DNA of 64,000 nt, from NCBI GenBank assembly GCA_019321725.1, contig CM033111.1:1736001-1800000 (forward strand). The letters are read 5' to 3'. This stretch comes from Paulownia fortunei (taxonomy: Eukaryota; Streptophyta; Magnoliopsida; Lamiales; Paulowniaceae). Under the pieces are notes generated by a model. That model did not search any database. It was not told where the DNA came from and worked only from the letters and a program-made list of their open reading frames with translations. The translations under genes and the position numbers were made by a program. Positions 52,491 to 64,000 of this stretch are shown piece by piece (position 1 is the first letter of the stretch; each line of letters starts with the position of its first letter).

Positions 52491-53193
52491 TTTGGCAACA
52501 TCTGAATCAGACCATCAAACCAGTGATAGAAATTCCAAGCACATTTCTTTCTTGTAATTTCAAGAAACCTAGCTCAATAGTATTAGTAATACAGCTAAAT
52601 ACGTAGTAAGACAGAAGGAAAATCAAATCTTTAGCAGATATTCCGGTGCAGAAAGATTCATTACTTCAGAATGGCACTTGGTGCTAAGAATGCCAACCTT
52701 TGACTTGCTTTGGCAGATATGGTGAAACTGAAGTACCATGTGCATATGCCAATTACCTACCTCTCTTTCAACACTGCTATTTCATGAAACTAGTTTGGGT
52801 GCACACTTGCTGGAAAAACCATGGAGGAGGAAGCTGTTGGGTGATTTTCTCTTTTATTAAGGGCGGGGGGAATGAGGATTCAAGAATCAAGAGAGTGGCA
52901 ATGGAGAAGATTGGTACCTTGGGAGTTGGGACTTGTATATTAGCTTCTTCAAAACGGAGTGTTAAGTCAAGGCCCAAAGGGACAAGAAGAATTTGCACTC
53001 AAAACTATGGGGCTGCCATCTTTTATGGGCTCCTACTACACACAGAATAAGGCTAAAAATTAGATCAAGAGTTAATGATACAGATTTGCTTTCTAGTTTT
53101 GGTCTAATGTGATATTAGAATCTTTCTTTAATCTACATTTGATTTGGATAAAAGTCAAAAATGATTTGCTTACCCAGAAATTGTAGTAGTGCA

Positions 53194-53534
53194 TTTGTTT
53201 CGTTTTCAAACTCATTTACATATTTTCATAATTTTTATGATTAAAAAATATTTTCATTAGATTTTTGTATAAAAATAAAAATATATTTGTATTAGTTGTA
53301 TTCTTATATAAATTATATAAATTTGAAATATATAAAAAAATTTAAAATATTAGTAGGTTTAAAAATAAAATTGATCTGTACATGAAAATACATGAAATAT
53401 TAGTAATTTTGAAAATGAATTTATAAGATAAAATAAAATTAGGTTTATAATATATGAAAATGAGTAAAATAAATATATTTTTAAAAATTTAAATAATAAA
53501 AATTTGAAAAAATTCTGTTTGGAAATAAAATCAA
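53194..53534. mobile_element. MITE-like element, copy 3
   Basis: An AT-rich segment of about 340 bp whose left end reads TTTGTTTCGTTTTCAAAC and whose right end, on the other strand, reads TTGATTTTATTTCCAAAC. These inverted ends match those of the elements at 2938-3133 and 3519-3880. The left end followed by TCATTTACATATTTTCA also matches the right end of copy 1 read in reverse. No coding capacity. Confidence 0.5.
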
Positions 53535-54445
53535 TTTATGTTGCACTCTATAGATTTGGAGACAATTCTTATATGCAACAAATTGTTGGCTGAAGCTTGA
53601 CAAATAATATCAAAGTAGTCCTAAGATAGAAATTTTTGTAACATTTTTTTAGGAGACTTTGAAGAGTGGATGCTTGTAGGCTTAATTAGCCGCTGATTCC
53701 TTTTTGTTTCAGAATATATATATATATATATATATATACATATTATTCTATCTATATAGTTTGTGAAAGCCCAATTTCAGTTGAATGGAATAATCAAGAG
53801 GACACCACCTAATTAATATATCGAAACATTAAAGTCTTCAAACAAGTAAAGAATTGTTCAAATTCGACAGTATGAAAGTGTATATCCTTCTTTATATCTA
53901 GGTAAGGACGAGGCAATAATTGAAAAATGGTTATCATAGAAACATTGTTAAATGTTATTCGGGCTAAATCTATTTGCCAAATATTTATCAGTATCCGAGC
54001 CCAACTACCTAATGTTTGATCTATTCTTAGATAGGTCATAGCCCATATTCATGGTTCAACCATTTGGGCGGCCCAACGATAGAGTCTGCTTGATTCAAAT
54101 TGGACTTTCTTTCTTTAATAAATTCGAAAAAATGATTTAATCTGTACTCTTTGAATTTAATTAGTTGTCTGGTTGTTAAAAAAAATAATTTTAAAATATA
54201 TTTTGAAACTTAATTCCAATTTAAATACAATAGTTCAAAGAGCAAAGTTAAGAATTTCACCAAAACAGGATTACATAGATGTGAACAATTGCTCTTTTAT
54301 ATAGGTATAAAAAGTGCTACACCGACACCGACGTGCACTGAGTATACATTTCACCACATATTTTACACACATCTATATATATGAATGTAAGTGTGTGTGA
54401 GTATATGATGATTTGTATACTATTAAATATAACATCTACAAGATT

Positions 54446-54493
<48 letters not shown>
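54446..54493. repeat. (TA)n(GA)n compound microsatellite
   Basis: A TA run (54446-54470) passes directly into an AG run (54471-54493). Confidence 0.85.
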
Positions 54494-55672
54494 ATACAAG
54501 AGTATTACTTTGTAATTTGACCAGTTTTATCTTTAAAAATTCTCCTCCCCATATCATCTCCCAAGAATATGAAACAATACTTGTATGTGCAGAGGTATAG
54601 GTTTGTCATTTTGATATTAAAAAAAAATGAAAAAATCTTTAGCGTGTCCTGAAAATCTAGCTGTGTGTTTGCCTATACTGATTCATCATTTATTGTGCCT
54701 GCTTAACGTATTTTCAGTTTTTGAGAGTAAATTCAAGTTCTTTAATCATTTATTTGAGTGAATCCATCACACATATTTGCAAGAGTAAAATTCAAATTTT
54801 GGTTTGATTATAGGATGAAACATATGTAATATAGCTATACAATTGTCTATTTTTTTTTTGGACTGAATAATCAAATTAGTGAATTTTGACAATCCTATTG
54901 AGCATAGAGTGACTGATAGAATTTTATATTGCAATATTGAATTGTATTTTCTGTTGTATTACATGATTGCTGACACGTATAAAATTAATCGACGGGAGTT
55001 TCAAAATTGTTTTTTGTACTCTCTTTAATACTTTTTTTTCAATGATATTGAATACTCTCTTTTATGTTCTTAATTATTATGCTTTATTTCCAACATCTGG
55101 CAATACAATTATAATGTTTTTGGTGGCGCAAAAAAAATAAATTATAATGTGAATATATAACAACTCGCTGGCTGGAAGCTAGCTAGGAACGAGGGGAACT
55201 GGAGATAGGTACTCTTCAAAGAATAAGAAACCAAAAAAATCAAAGCAAAAGCATATTATTTTTCTGAGATAAAACAAATGAAATCACTATTACTCAACAA
55301 TTCCTTACCATTAGTTGATATAGAGGTACTAATACACACCAACAAGACTTATAATCTCAACGGTCAAGAAAAAAAAAAGGCAATTAACATTCACCATAAA
55401 TTAACCTTGATTTCTCAGAATTTTACAATAGCTTATAACATCAACAAAAACTTTGATTTCTCAGAATTTTACTAAAATTCTAGTCTAGGACTGAGAAACA
55501 GGAAAAGGGTTCTTGCGAACCCTACAATACAAGCAGGGATAAAATGAAATTAACTCTACGATCAATGTGATAAACAGTGATCTTAACACCATAAAAAAGT
55601 TTTATAAAACGCCAAAAAGAAAAGAGAGAAAAGAAAAAAACAAAAAAAGGGCTGCATGGAATTATGTAGTAG

Positions 55673-55882
55673 TCATGGAATATGCAACTGGGAAAGAGTT
55701 TGCAAAACATTAATCTGCAGCCTGAGAAGCAAGATATAATCTGCTGTTCTGAGGAAAAGCCTGTCGGGCTTCAAGCCTTGGCCTCCTGGTATGATATTCT
55801 GCAGCTTCTTTACCTTCATTTGGACCGACAGGCGACTTCTTCTTCTCAAGATCTTCATGTTTTTGCCTCTACTGAATCCCAT
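55673..55882 (-). CDS. Small atypical helix-loop-helix protein
   Basis: A 69-residue protein. A basic N-terminal stretch (KILRRRSR) is followed by helix 1 (about 21-34, with KVKKLQNIIPGG), a loop (GLKPDRL) and helix 2 (about 43-66, FLRTADYILLLRLQINVLQ). The pattern, two amphipathic helices with a P-G-G loop start and a TADYIL second helix, fits the plant atypical bHLH proteins such as UPBEAT1, PAR1 and the AIF/IBH1 group. These lack a proper E-box-binding basic region and act mainly by dimerising with other bHLH factors. Nuclear action as a dominant-negative partner is inferred. The ATG at 55882 is chosen; an in-frame ATG at 55921 would add 13 residues with no family resemblance. No intron is seen. 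The exact subfamily is uncertain. Confidence 0.75.
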   Translation of the reverse strand: MGFSRGKNMKILRRRSRLSVQMKVKKLQNIIPGGQGLKPDRLFLRTADYILLLRLQINVLQTLSQLHIP

Positions 55883-58800
55883 AATTCCACACAAATGATC
55901 AAAGAATGTGGAGATTAACAATATCTTTGTAAATTTGTGTGACAGAAATTAAGCTGATGAAATGAGGGTTGTGATGAATGTTGTAATGCAAGAAATGAGA
56001 GGTATAAATGGGTGAGGAGTTGGAGGTGGGGGTTGGGGGGTGGGGTGGTGGTGGTGGAGTGGCCACTGGCCATGTGGGCTTAGCCAAAGTTGGGTTTGGG
56101 ACTTTTTGGACACTTGAGCTGTTTCAGTTAATGAACCCTTTTGTCGTTTTTCTTTTTTCTCTTTTTCTGTTCCTTGTGGCAATATCTGCAGTGTATCTGA
56201 CAGCTCTTGTGGCCATAACTGCAACTAGTTTTTCCACTGTTGGCAACTCTAAACATGCCTGCTGTATATATCAGCCAGCCCTCATAATCGCTGCTGTTGT
56301 TCTCTCACGCTCCAACTCCATTTTCTATATTAATCTTGCTATTTTCAAAAGACAAAATAAATAAATAAAATAAATCAATTAACAGTTTTTGAGTGAGATT
56401 TTGAGAAGTTAGTGATAAATTAGTTTCATTATTGCGAATTTAGTAGTATTAATTTCATTTTGTATTTCAGTCATAAATGCATCCAAACATATTCTAGTTC
56501 ATAAATACACTATAAATATACGTTTAAGTAAATATTTTATAAAACTGAAATACATATATAATGTAAAATAAAAGATTAAAATCTAAACTGAATTAATTTA
56601 ATGTGTGAGAAATGAATTGTGGATCTAACTGTTAAAGTGTTGGGGATACAAATAATTTTTAGGGCAGTCTAATTAAAATTTTCGTAAGATAGGTCCAATA
56701 ATTCTATATGGGTGGCAAAATCACATGTTACAGCTAAGAGCTACGAAACATACTTGTATGGCCTTAATTAATTCTTTCCTTAAAGCTTACATTCCTGATC
56801 GTTACAGGAATGTGGTAAATCTTGCAAGTCTGGCATAGCAAATGCGAGGCACCAATATACTGTGATAATTATTCGCATTTCACAATCTCAGTATCAAAAC
56901 ATGTCTTACACATATTAGTTGCTAATATACAAAAAAGAGTGATGTCTTGTGTGATATAAGGAGTATTCTTACTGAACTCGAATTGTTGAGTAGATCATTG
57001 CTTGCATCACAAAAGCCGTTAGAGGTGGTGGGAGTTGATCCGATGAAGACTTTTCGAAGGTCAAATTAGTTTTAAAACAAATAGATGCAAGCCAGAAATA
57101 TTTAGAATATATAAATACATAATTAATCGCGTACCTTTTAATAATGAATATTGAGGGTATTTATAATGTTGATATGAGGGTTTTCGTGAAAATTGACCTT
57201 ATGGCCTAATGGGTTTAACTTGAGCATTATAGTTTAATTTATCTTATTATCTTGTGAAGTCCATGAAATTAATCCATTAGATCATGTCTTTGTTTCGACC
57301 CATAATATAGATGAATCTTTTGAATTTAGCCTATTGACCTTATTTTGAACTCATGGCCATCAATACCTCTATCCTATATTAAACGAACGTCAGAAATTAA
57401 CATTGAATAAATGAAGAAATTGTATCATATGTAATAATTTTAATCTTGTAAATAAAGTTGTTATTATATAACAGACCTAAGAGCAAATCTCGTTGCCATC
57501 CATTTATTTATTATAAAACTACGAATAACTCAAGATATATTTTACCTTTTTTTTTTTTACTTTTTTAAGTGGACTAAAATTGCTCTTGTATAAAATACCA
57601 AAGCATTAACACATAGATATCTAATTATTTTAAAGCACTATTTAGAACTCTCAAAGCATAGGGCATTAAAAGAGAAGAAAATACATGTACAAAATCCAAT
57701 ATTATGAAAATTCCAGCAACACATGGAATCCAAATGTATAAGAAGATGAGGTTTTGTCAAGAAAATATTTTCAAAGCCTTGTCGGTAGATTGCTAGGCTA
57801 ATCTACAGGGCAAGTATGTTTATGGGAAAGTTCCTTTGAGAAAAAATGATAAGAAATAGTTTTCTAATTGAATATAATAAAATAAAATAAAAAAATTCAT
57901 TTGCTTCTAGCTTATTAGATGATCACACAACAAAGAACACATTATGTTAATTTATTTTAGTGCTCGAGTTATAATGAATTGTATAATTTTAACAAGCAAA
58001 TTAATTTGAATTATGGTTAAGATGCATTTGAAATGTGTGACAAAAGTTGTTCTCTTGGAGTTACGGCGCCAAATTAAACTTGAATAATTAATTTAGTTCA
58101 AATTTTAGTTTTGATAATGTTAGTGACTTCATCATTTTTTTTATAAGCATGTTTCTCAAGATTAAACTCAGAAAAAATAAAGTAATAATTAATAGGAGGC
58201 ATAAAAAAATTAATATATATGCCTCGGGCAAGTGCTTTATATTGGTCAATTATTTTCCTTAATTAATTAACCTACGACGTTGTTGCCATAAAGTTGTGGA
58301 GGGATGATATTCACATAATTACCTAATTGAAGGAAAAAAGATGAGGGGAGACTTAGGTCAGCGTAATGGTGGTACAATTTAATACCAATTAAATTAGCAC
58401 AAAGAAAGACAAAATAATAGCACCACCCAAATATAAGTAAAACACGTGATGAGAACATGGTTGCACATGAGACTTGGTATGTTATTAATTAGTAGTTACT
58501 TGAAATCAATAATACTTGTTTTATTTATCTTAGGATATGTTGTGGTGCCCCTTTAATATTAATTCAATTGGTTTAAAATGTTCCGAGACCAATGGCAGGA
58601 CCAAAATCGAGTAGTAAGTTAAGGTTGTAATTAATTCAATTAGGGTATCATCAAGGAAAGGAAATGGCAACTAAGAAGAGATTGATGACAATTCATGGAC
58701 CTGTAATATTTCGTTAAGTATCCAATATTTGATAGACACAGTTAAATGGGTCTAATAATAAAAGGAACAGTATATATACTCTATCATATGATTGTTTTTA

Positions 58801-60444
58801 AACACTTATAAATAAGTTTTTTATTTCTTTTGGATATGTTGAATTCATTATGTCTTGTATGCTTTTAGTTATCTTTATGTACTCTCGTACTCTGGTTCAA
58901 ATTTGACGTCGGAGAGTTATCGAAGGATATTTCTAATGCTTTCAACAGTTCGTTCGTATTGCAGATTGAACCCTCACTACATTTTATGTCACTTTAGAAG
59001 TATTGACGATTTTACCTTTAATTTGAAAGTTAGACACATCAACGACCCCATGGGATAACATGGAAAGAGATTGATGAGGGGATATTGTGTTCATATGCAT
59101 GCATGATGTTGAACAAAGAAAAAAGAAAGGTCCCCTACTTTGTTCTCGAGAGTTACTAGGACATTGGAACCCAATCCCATGTGAGTCTTGATTACGATTT
59201 CAAATACTTGAACCAACTTGTATAAATAACTTGGCTCGAGTTAATGTTAGGTCATTAAATTTATCGTTTTCAATTTTTTTGGCCAAGAACTAATACTCCT
59301 TTTTCTGTAACAGCAAGACTTGAACACCAAATCTTCAGTACTCCCCTTTGAATGACTCTTAGTATCTTATTAAATTTGTAAAAATTTAAACCGTTAAAAA
59401 AGTCAAATAATATTGAACTAATTCTGACAAAACACTTCAGCCCACAACATAAAATAAAGTATTCATCAAAATGAGGACACTTACGCAGACAAACATTAAT
59501 GAAGAGAAAAGTATACAACATAGACAAGTTGGGGAGATATGGTAATAATAACAAGAACTGGAAAGCAGTGCGTCCATGCGTGCGTGGTCGATAATAATTG
59601 ATATACGCGCGCAGCTCGTGAACCCGTTTAATGCATAGCGGTGGGGATGGAGACAAACTCAACAACATGCAGCTGTTAAATACAACTTCCACCCAAAAAT
59701 AATGGACCTAATTTGAATCGATATATAAAAAAAAATTATTGAAAAATATAAAATTCTTATGTTTTTATATTATTTTCCTTAAATTTAATAGCTGAAAGTT
59801 ATTGATATAACTTTAATTGAGATGATAATATTTTTAAAAAAAAAAATCATTTTAGAGAATATGGTCTTTTTTGGAATGTTTTTAAAAAATAATAAATTTT
59901 GGACGGATAAGTATAGCTAGTTATATACATAGGAGATTGTAATGAGGTCGATGAAAGCAGCTACTGTTTTTGTTATTACTCTATCATAGTACTTTTGTCT
60001 GCCAAGCTTTAAGCCTTTAGGGCATCCCAATATTGAAAAGCACATATATAAGCACCCTCAAGGACCATCCTTAATAATGTTTCACATCCTAGGGATGTAA
60101 TTTATGAGGTCTTAAAATTAATATATGTACCCTAGTCTCTAGATCATTACATGGGATTTTAAATTCAAAGTTAAAGATTGGAATGCATTTTTACAATGTA
60201 TTTTTTTTTTCACATCTCACTTTTATATGTTAATGTAGTGTTTTTACTAGCCCAACTCTCAGCTCACACATCACACCCCAGCAATATCAAATTATATATT
60301 AATACGGAATACAATATAAAAATCAAATTAGAATAAAATAATTGTACTGTATTTATATCTCTCGATATTCTTAGTATTTTGTCTTGCTCCAAATCAAATA
60401 CATATACACCATTTGATAGTCGAGTGATGAAGAAGAAATACATT

Positions 60445-60446
<2 letters not shown>

Positions 60447-60481
<35 letters not shown>
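60447..60481. repeat. (TA)n microsatellite
   Basis: A pure TA array, the first of three within 550 bp. Confidence 0.85.
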
Positions 60482-60483
<2 letters not shown>

Positions 60484-60511
60484 TGTGTTACCATTTTTTA
60501 TTTTTTTTTGG

Positions 60512-60551
60512 GTTTCTTAATGGAAGAGGGATAGAATAGTAATAGTGCAGT
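60512..60551 (+). repeat. Direct repeat, copy 1
   Basis: A 40-bp word beginning GTTTCTTAATGGAAGAGGG is repeated 228 bp downstream at 60740-60779 with one difference. Both copies follow a T-rich stretch, so the duplicated unit is probably longer. Confidence 0.85.
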
Positions 60552-60553
60552 AT

Positions 60554-60555
<2 letters not shown>

Positions 60556-60601
<46 letters not shown>
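60556..60601. repeat. (TA)n microsatellite
   Basis: A TA array directly after copy 1 of the direct repeat. Copy 2 has no TA array after it, so the array expanded, or was inserted, in only one copy. Confidence 0.85.
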
Positions 60602-60605
<4 letters not shown>

Positions 60606-60739
60606 GTACCCAATATTATCAACATGTTAAACCACATGATTCATGAAGTGTTGAGGCTACTCTCTTTTCTGATCTAATTAACAGTGTACTTTCAAAAAGA
60701 ATATATGTGCTTTACTTTTTTATTTTTGTTTTTATTTTT

Positions 60740-60779
60740 GTTTCTTAAGGGAAGAGGGATAGAATAGTAATAGTGCAGT
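60740..60779 (+). repeat. Direct repeat, copy 2
   Basis: The second copy of the 40-bp word at 60512-60551, differing at one base (AAGGG in place of AATGG). Confidence 0.85.
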
Positions 60780-60937
60780 GCAGGGGGCTGATTAATTTAT
60801 TTGGTGCAAAAGTCGCACTTTGACAAGATCGACTCTTAACGCCCCATTAACCCACTATTGCTGATTGCAACCTCCGGCCCATACTTGGGGCATGTGGTCT
60901 GCCAACTAACTGATCATGATCACGACCATTCATTACA

Positions 60938-60940
<3 letters not shown>

Positions 60941-60988
<48 letters not shown>
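60941..60988. repeat. (TA)n microsatellite
   Basis: A third long TA array in this spacer. Confidence 0.85.
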
Positions 60989-60990
<2 letters not shown>

Positions 60991-62396
60991 ATTTTAAGAG
61001 TTTAATAATTTGAAAGGTCTAGTTCAATAAATTTAAGAGTATGAAGGTTTAATCAATACTTTCAAGAATATGATCACCTATAAATATCTAATTCCTTTTT
61101 ATTTTCTTGGGGTTAAAATTCATAAATATATCATTATATTCTCTTAGTTTGGTATGGCCTTGACCGTCGAAAGGTTATTATGAAGACACTCCTGATGTCT
61201 CTAATGATTTGTTCGTGTTACATGTAGAAATATGTCATTCAATCAAGTACTTGAGAAGAAGTTGACTCTTATTAACCTACGCATCACCTATATATTTCAT
61301 GTTTTACGATGAAATTAACAACTGCACCTTTAAATTAAAGATTAACTGCATCAAATATTGATATTTATGTCTCTCTAGCAATTTGAGGTTCAAATCTACA
61401 ACTTTTGATTGGAGAAGGTTACATTGAGGAGAGATAAAGCCTTTTTGGGGAAAAATTCCCGCTTGTCCTCTTCTTGAGTCTGATAAAAGAAGAATTAAAA
61501 TATCTGCAGAATTAGGAAAAGGCTGGATGCTTTATTATTCAGTTGATGGGCTTTATTAATAGTTCCCATGGGATGGAGGTCTGATCCAGATATCCCTAGG
61601 GGAATTGGACAACTATAAACAAGTGGGACCTAAGTAGGGCTTGGTGTGTTCGTGCAAAGATTAAACAGCTCCAAGCCCAGTAAATTTTGGCTACCTCTTA
61701 TTTTGGATTAATGGATCAACTCCAAGCCCAGAGAATTTAATCTATGAATGAGGGTTTCAAACTGAAATAAGCTACTATAGGTCCAATCCTTGACAAATAA
61801 AGTATGAAAAGTGAAACATGTTGACCATTAAGTTTAATGGGTCTTGATTATCGAGGAAATATTATTTCCAAACACCTGCATGGGCTTCTCTAAATGGCTA
61901 TCTAAGTGGGCCATTAGAATTTTATAAGGCATTCTGCCTCAAGCCCGTTCACGGGTTGAATTTTGCCCTACCTGATCCAAATTTGACCCGTTCTCTTCGC
62001 ATTGAACCCCAAAATAAGTCCTAGTCCACACTTGACACATTTATTCTTTTTATATATTCTTTTGTATATCTAATCTAAACCCAACTTCACTCAATAGGTT
62101 CAAAAATGTGTGTGCATGCTCGCTTGTGAGTGTGTGTTTATATCATGTCCCATAAGAAATTCGAACTTCTTGCTTTACCTTTTCTAGCATTTAAGGATGT
62201 TTATGGATCGAGGCTTATATTTTAGATTGAGTATAATCTTATTCAATCATCTACATGCGTTTTGATTTAAATTTTTACCATGGTGTTTAGGTTAGATGTG
62301 TCAATTTGATCGATTTAAACTTTAATTGTATCAATTGTAAGATAAAAGTACTTTAATTCTTGATGGTTGAAGAAAAAAATTGAACAAGCTGTTAAC

Positions 62397-62436
62397 CACA
62401 CACACACATATATATATGTGTGTGTGTGTGTGTGTG
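62397..62436. repeat. (CA)n(TA)n(TG)n perfect palindrome
   Basis: Six CA units, then a ten-base AT/TA core, then about ten TG units. The central 32 bp (62397-62428) form a perfect inverted repeat with 16-bp arms and no spacer. Such sequence can extrude as a cruciform or hairpin. Confidence 0.85.
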
Positions 62437-62628
62437 GCTTTCATAATAAATAAGTATACAGACTAACAATAATTATCGTCATACCTCACATATTCTCAAG
62501 CTACAAGTACAACAGCATCAACCACCTAAAACGCCATAGTTCTACTACAAAAAAAGCAAGGAAAATTACACCTCCAACTAACCGGACCAAAGGCTACAAC
62601 GTTAGTACACAATCGAAGATGCAATAAC

Positions 62629-63949
62629 TCAGCATCCATTGTTGTTGTTCATGCTGCTACTTACATTTAGGTCATGATGATAAGCAAAATTATGGTGGTG
62701 GTGGTGATAGGGGGGCATTGAGCTGCTAGTCTCTCCATCATCGTTCTCATGCCTATCCTCCTCTTCAAACTCTTCCTCAGCCACTTTCTCCACCCCCATC
62801 AGTTCTATAGGCCTAGGAGTTGATAAGTACTGATCTTGAGCTTCAAAATGTGCAGAAGATGACACCGGCGCTACCGAAGGTAATTTTGAGAGGAGGGCTT
62901 CAAGGCTGCTCATTGATGGGGTTAAATTCATGGGCTGATGGGGAAAATGGTCACAGAATCCATTTGGGGGAAGTGAATTGTTTTGGAAATGCCATGCTTC
63001 TGGTGGTGCACCATATGCGTCAATCTGGAAAGGGTATGCTGCTGAAGATGGATGTGGCAGCAGAACTCCTGGAATGCTTTCAATGTAGCTGAACTTCTTT
63101 CTTAGTAGCACAACATAGCTCAGGTCCTCAATAACCTTTATATATATATATATATATCTCAAAGTTAGTTTCTACTAGTAAGATTGAGTAGATGTTTTTT
63201 TTTTTTTTGTGTGTGTGTGTGTGTTGGGGTGGGTGGGGGAAGAACCTTGGTAAGAGCTCCTAACTGAATAACACCTTCTCTAACAGCAATCAAGGCAATA
63301 GTCTGCAATATTAATTGAAAAAAAAAAAAAAAAAAAGTCAATTGAATGGATTTATACATAAATTCTCTACTTGTTCTGGTCATTGTAGCTTATTTAGAGT
63401 GTGATGTTTCTTTGATGTGCATATTACCTCTAAACCAGACTGAAACTGAGCTTCCCAAGTCCTGGGGTGCTATTAATTTTTGTCAAAATAATAACATTGA
63501 TTAAGAAAAATGCAGTGATACAAAGAATTAGTGAAGTTTTGTTATGAACATGAAGTCATTACTTACTGAATCTGCTGAGTTATGCCATGCAGATAACAAG
63601 TTGATTTCTTGATCATTTTGTTCTTTATAGATCCATTTGTGGCTGTGATCAGCAGCTACTTTTCCAATCAAACTGAAAAAGGAAGAAGGGGTAAAAGAAA
63701 ATCCAATTGCTGACTTCATGAAATCAAGAAACATGAAAAGAGGGGATGGACAGTTCTATTTTTTTCTTTTTCTTGTTTTCCTCTTACCCTTCACCATAAT
63801 TGTAAATTTCATGGGACATTTTGAAGAAAACTTCTGGTTGAAGTCCTTGATGCTGTTGATGCTCACAGTTTCCATACATCGACAAGCACGCGTTTATAGC
63901 AGTTGTTGAAGCAGCAAAGTTGCAGAAACCATCTTCCCAAGCCAATATC
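62629..63949 (-). CDS. RICE SALT SENSITIVE 3-like protein, 3' part
   Basis: Minus-strand exons visible: 63949-63788, 63672-63567, 63469-63428, 63302-63246 and 63135-62629. All junctions keep one frame, and the gene continues past the right edge. Conserved wording includes WEDGFCNFAAS, MSHEIYNYGEGLIGKVAADH, HKWIYKEQNDQEINLLSAWH, TWEAQFQSGLE, TIALIAVREGVIQLGAL and VIEDLSYVVLLRKKFSYIES. This is the bHLH-MYC N-terminal-type domain of RSS3 and its Arabidopsis relatives, often mislabelled WNK-related. Rice RSS3 is a nuclear protein that bridges JAZ repressors and bHLH factors in jasmonate and salt responses. The tail has acidic, His-rich and Asn-rich tracts and SMSSLEALLSKLPSV. No bHLH DNA-binding region follows, as expected for this family. 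The last intron (110 bp) has a weak TA-rich acceptor. Confidence 0.92.
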
Positions 63950-64000
63950 CTGATAGAAAGTTATGTAGAAAATCAAGCAATAAATCATTATATTCTGCAT

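Larger units (their letters stand above)
52491..55672. other. Spacer with MITE-like copy and microsatellites
   Basis: The first part is the ATL promoter and leader. The remainder is AT-rich with a MITE-like element at 53194-53534, a (TA)n run at 53714-53740 and a (TA)n(GA)n compound repeat at 54446-54493. No gene is recognised. Confidence 0.6.
55883..62628. other. Long AT-rich intergenic spacer
   Basis: No gene is recognised in 6.7 kb. The 5' flank of the small HLH gene (to about 56300) is GT/GGTGG-rich. Further on there are three long (TA)n arrays, a local direct duplication (60512-60551 and 60740-60779) and a perfect CA/TA/TG palindrome at 62397-62428. The 140-codon minus-strand frame at 59270-59692 resembles no known protein. 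Confidence 0.6.

Noticed and set aside
56008..56364. 118-codon plus-strand frame starting in a GGTGG-rich run
   Set aside because: It lies in the promoter of the small HLH gene, and its start is low-complexity glycine/valine. An opposite-strand proline-rich frame is equally long.
56785..56809. Nine-base-pair hairpin as a microRNA precursor
   Set aside because: The stem is too short for a plant precursor, and no known microRNA sequence is present in it.
59270..59692. 140-codon minus-strand frame
   Set aside because: The longest unassigned frame, but its composition follows local base content. No domain, no promoter signal and no similarity to a known family is apparent.

Overview
This is a piece of plant nuclear chromosome, almost certainly from a eudicot. 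The genes carry many short GT-AG introns, the spacers are AT-rich and full of (TA)n and poly-A/T tracts, and all recognisable proteins match land-plant families (KUP potassium transporter, class II trehalose-phosphate synthase, ATL RING-H2 protein, RICE SALT SENSITIVE 3-like protein). No species-specific marker is visible. An asterid origin is only a guess.

Layout. 1-4645: gene-free AT-rich spacer with two MITE-like elements and a possible CACTA-type end. 4646-11420 (+): KUP6/KUP8-type K+ transporter in 8 exons, one of them followed by a GC-AG intron. 11421-14866: spacer with a GC-richer block carrying four ACGT-core motifs. 14867-15368 (-): a two-exon gene for a secreted 80-aa, eight-cysteine defensin-like peptide. 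It is too short and too split to appear as a long ORF. A decayed copy of its promoter and first exon lies 1.1 kb away. 15512-21519: spacer with a second GC-rich island. 21520-29913 (+): TPS9/TPS10-type class II trehalose-phosphate synthase, probably with a CT-rich leader exon and a leader intron of about 4.9 kb. 31038-34065 (+): NHL-repeat membrane protein gene with two apparent reading-frame lesions, each beside a possible rescuing splice site. 35040-47405 (+): gamma-adaptin of the AP-1 clathrin adaptor complex, 18 coding exons, with one intron that looks U12-type. 47406-51470: spacer. 51471-52490 (-): single-exon ATL46-like RING-H2 E3 ligase. 55673-55882 (-): a 69-aa atypical helix-loop-helix protein. 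55883-62628: AT-rich spacer with long (TA)n arrays and a local duplication. 62629-63949 (-): 3' part of a RICE SALT SENSITIVE 3-like gene that runs off the right edge.

The genes are independent eukaryotic transcription units with unrelated housekeeping, transport and regulatory roles, and nothing suggests a cluster acting in one pathway. The least expected items are the defensin-like gene with its relic copy, the lesions in the NHL gene, the candidate minor-spliceosome intron in the adaptin gene, and a three-copy MITE-like family. No tRNA, rRNA, CRISPR array or complete autonomous transposon was recognised. All exon boundaries were read by eye from splice consensus, reading frame and remembered family sequence, without transcript data or database searches.
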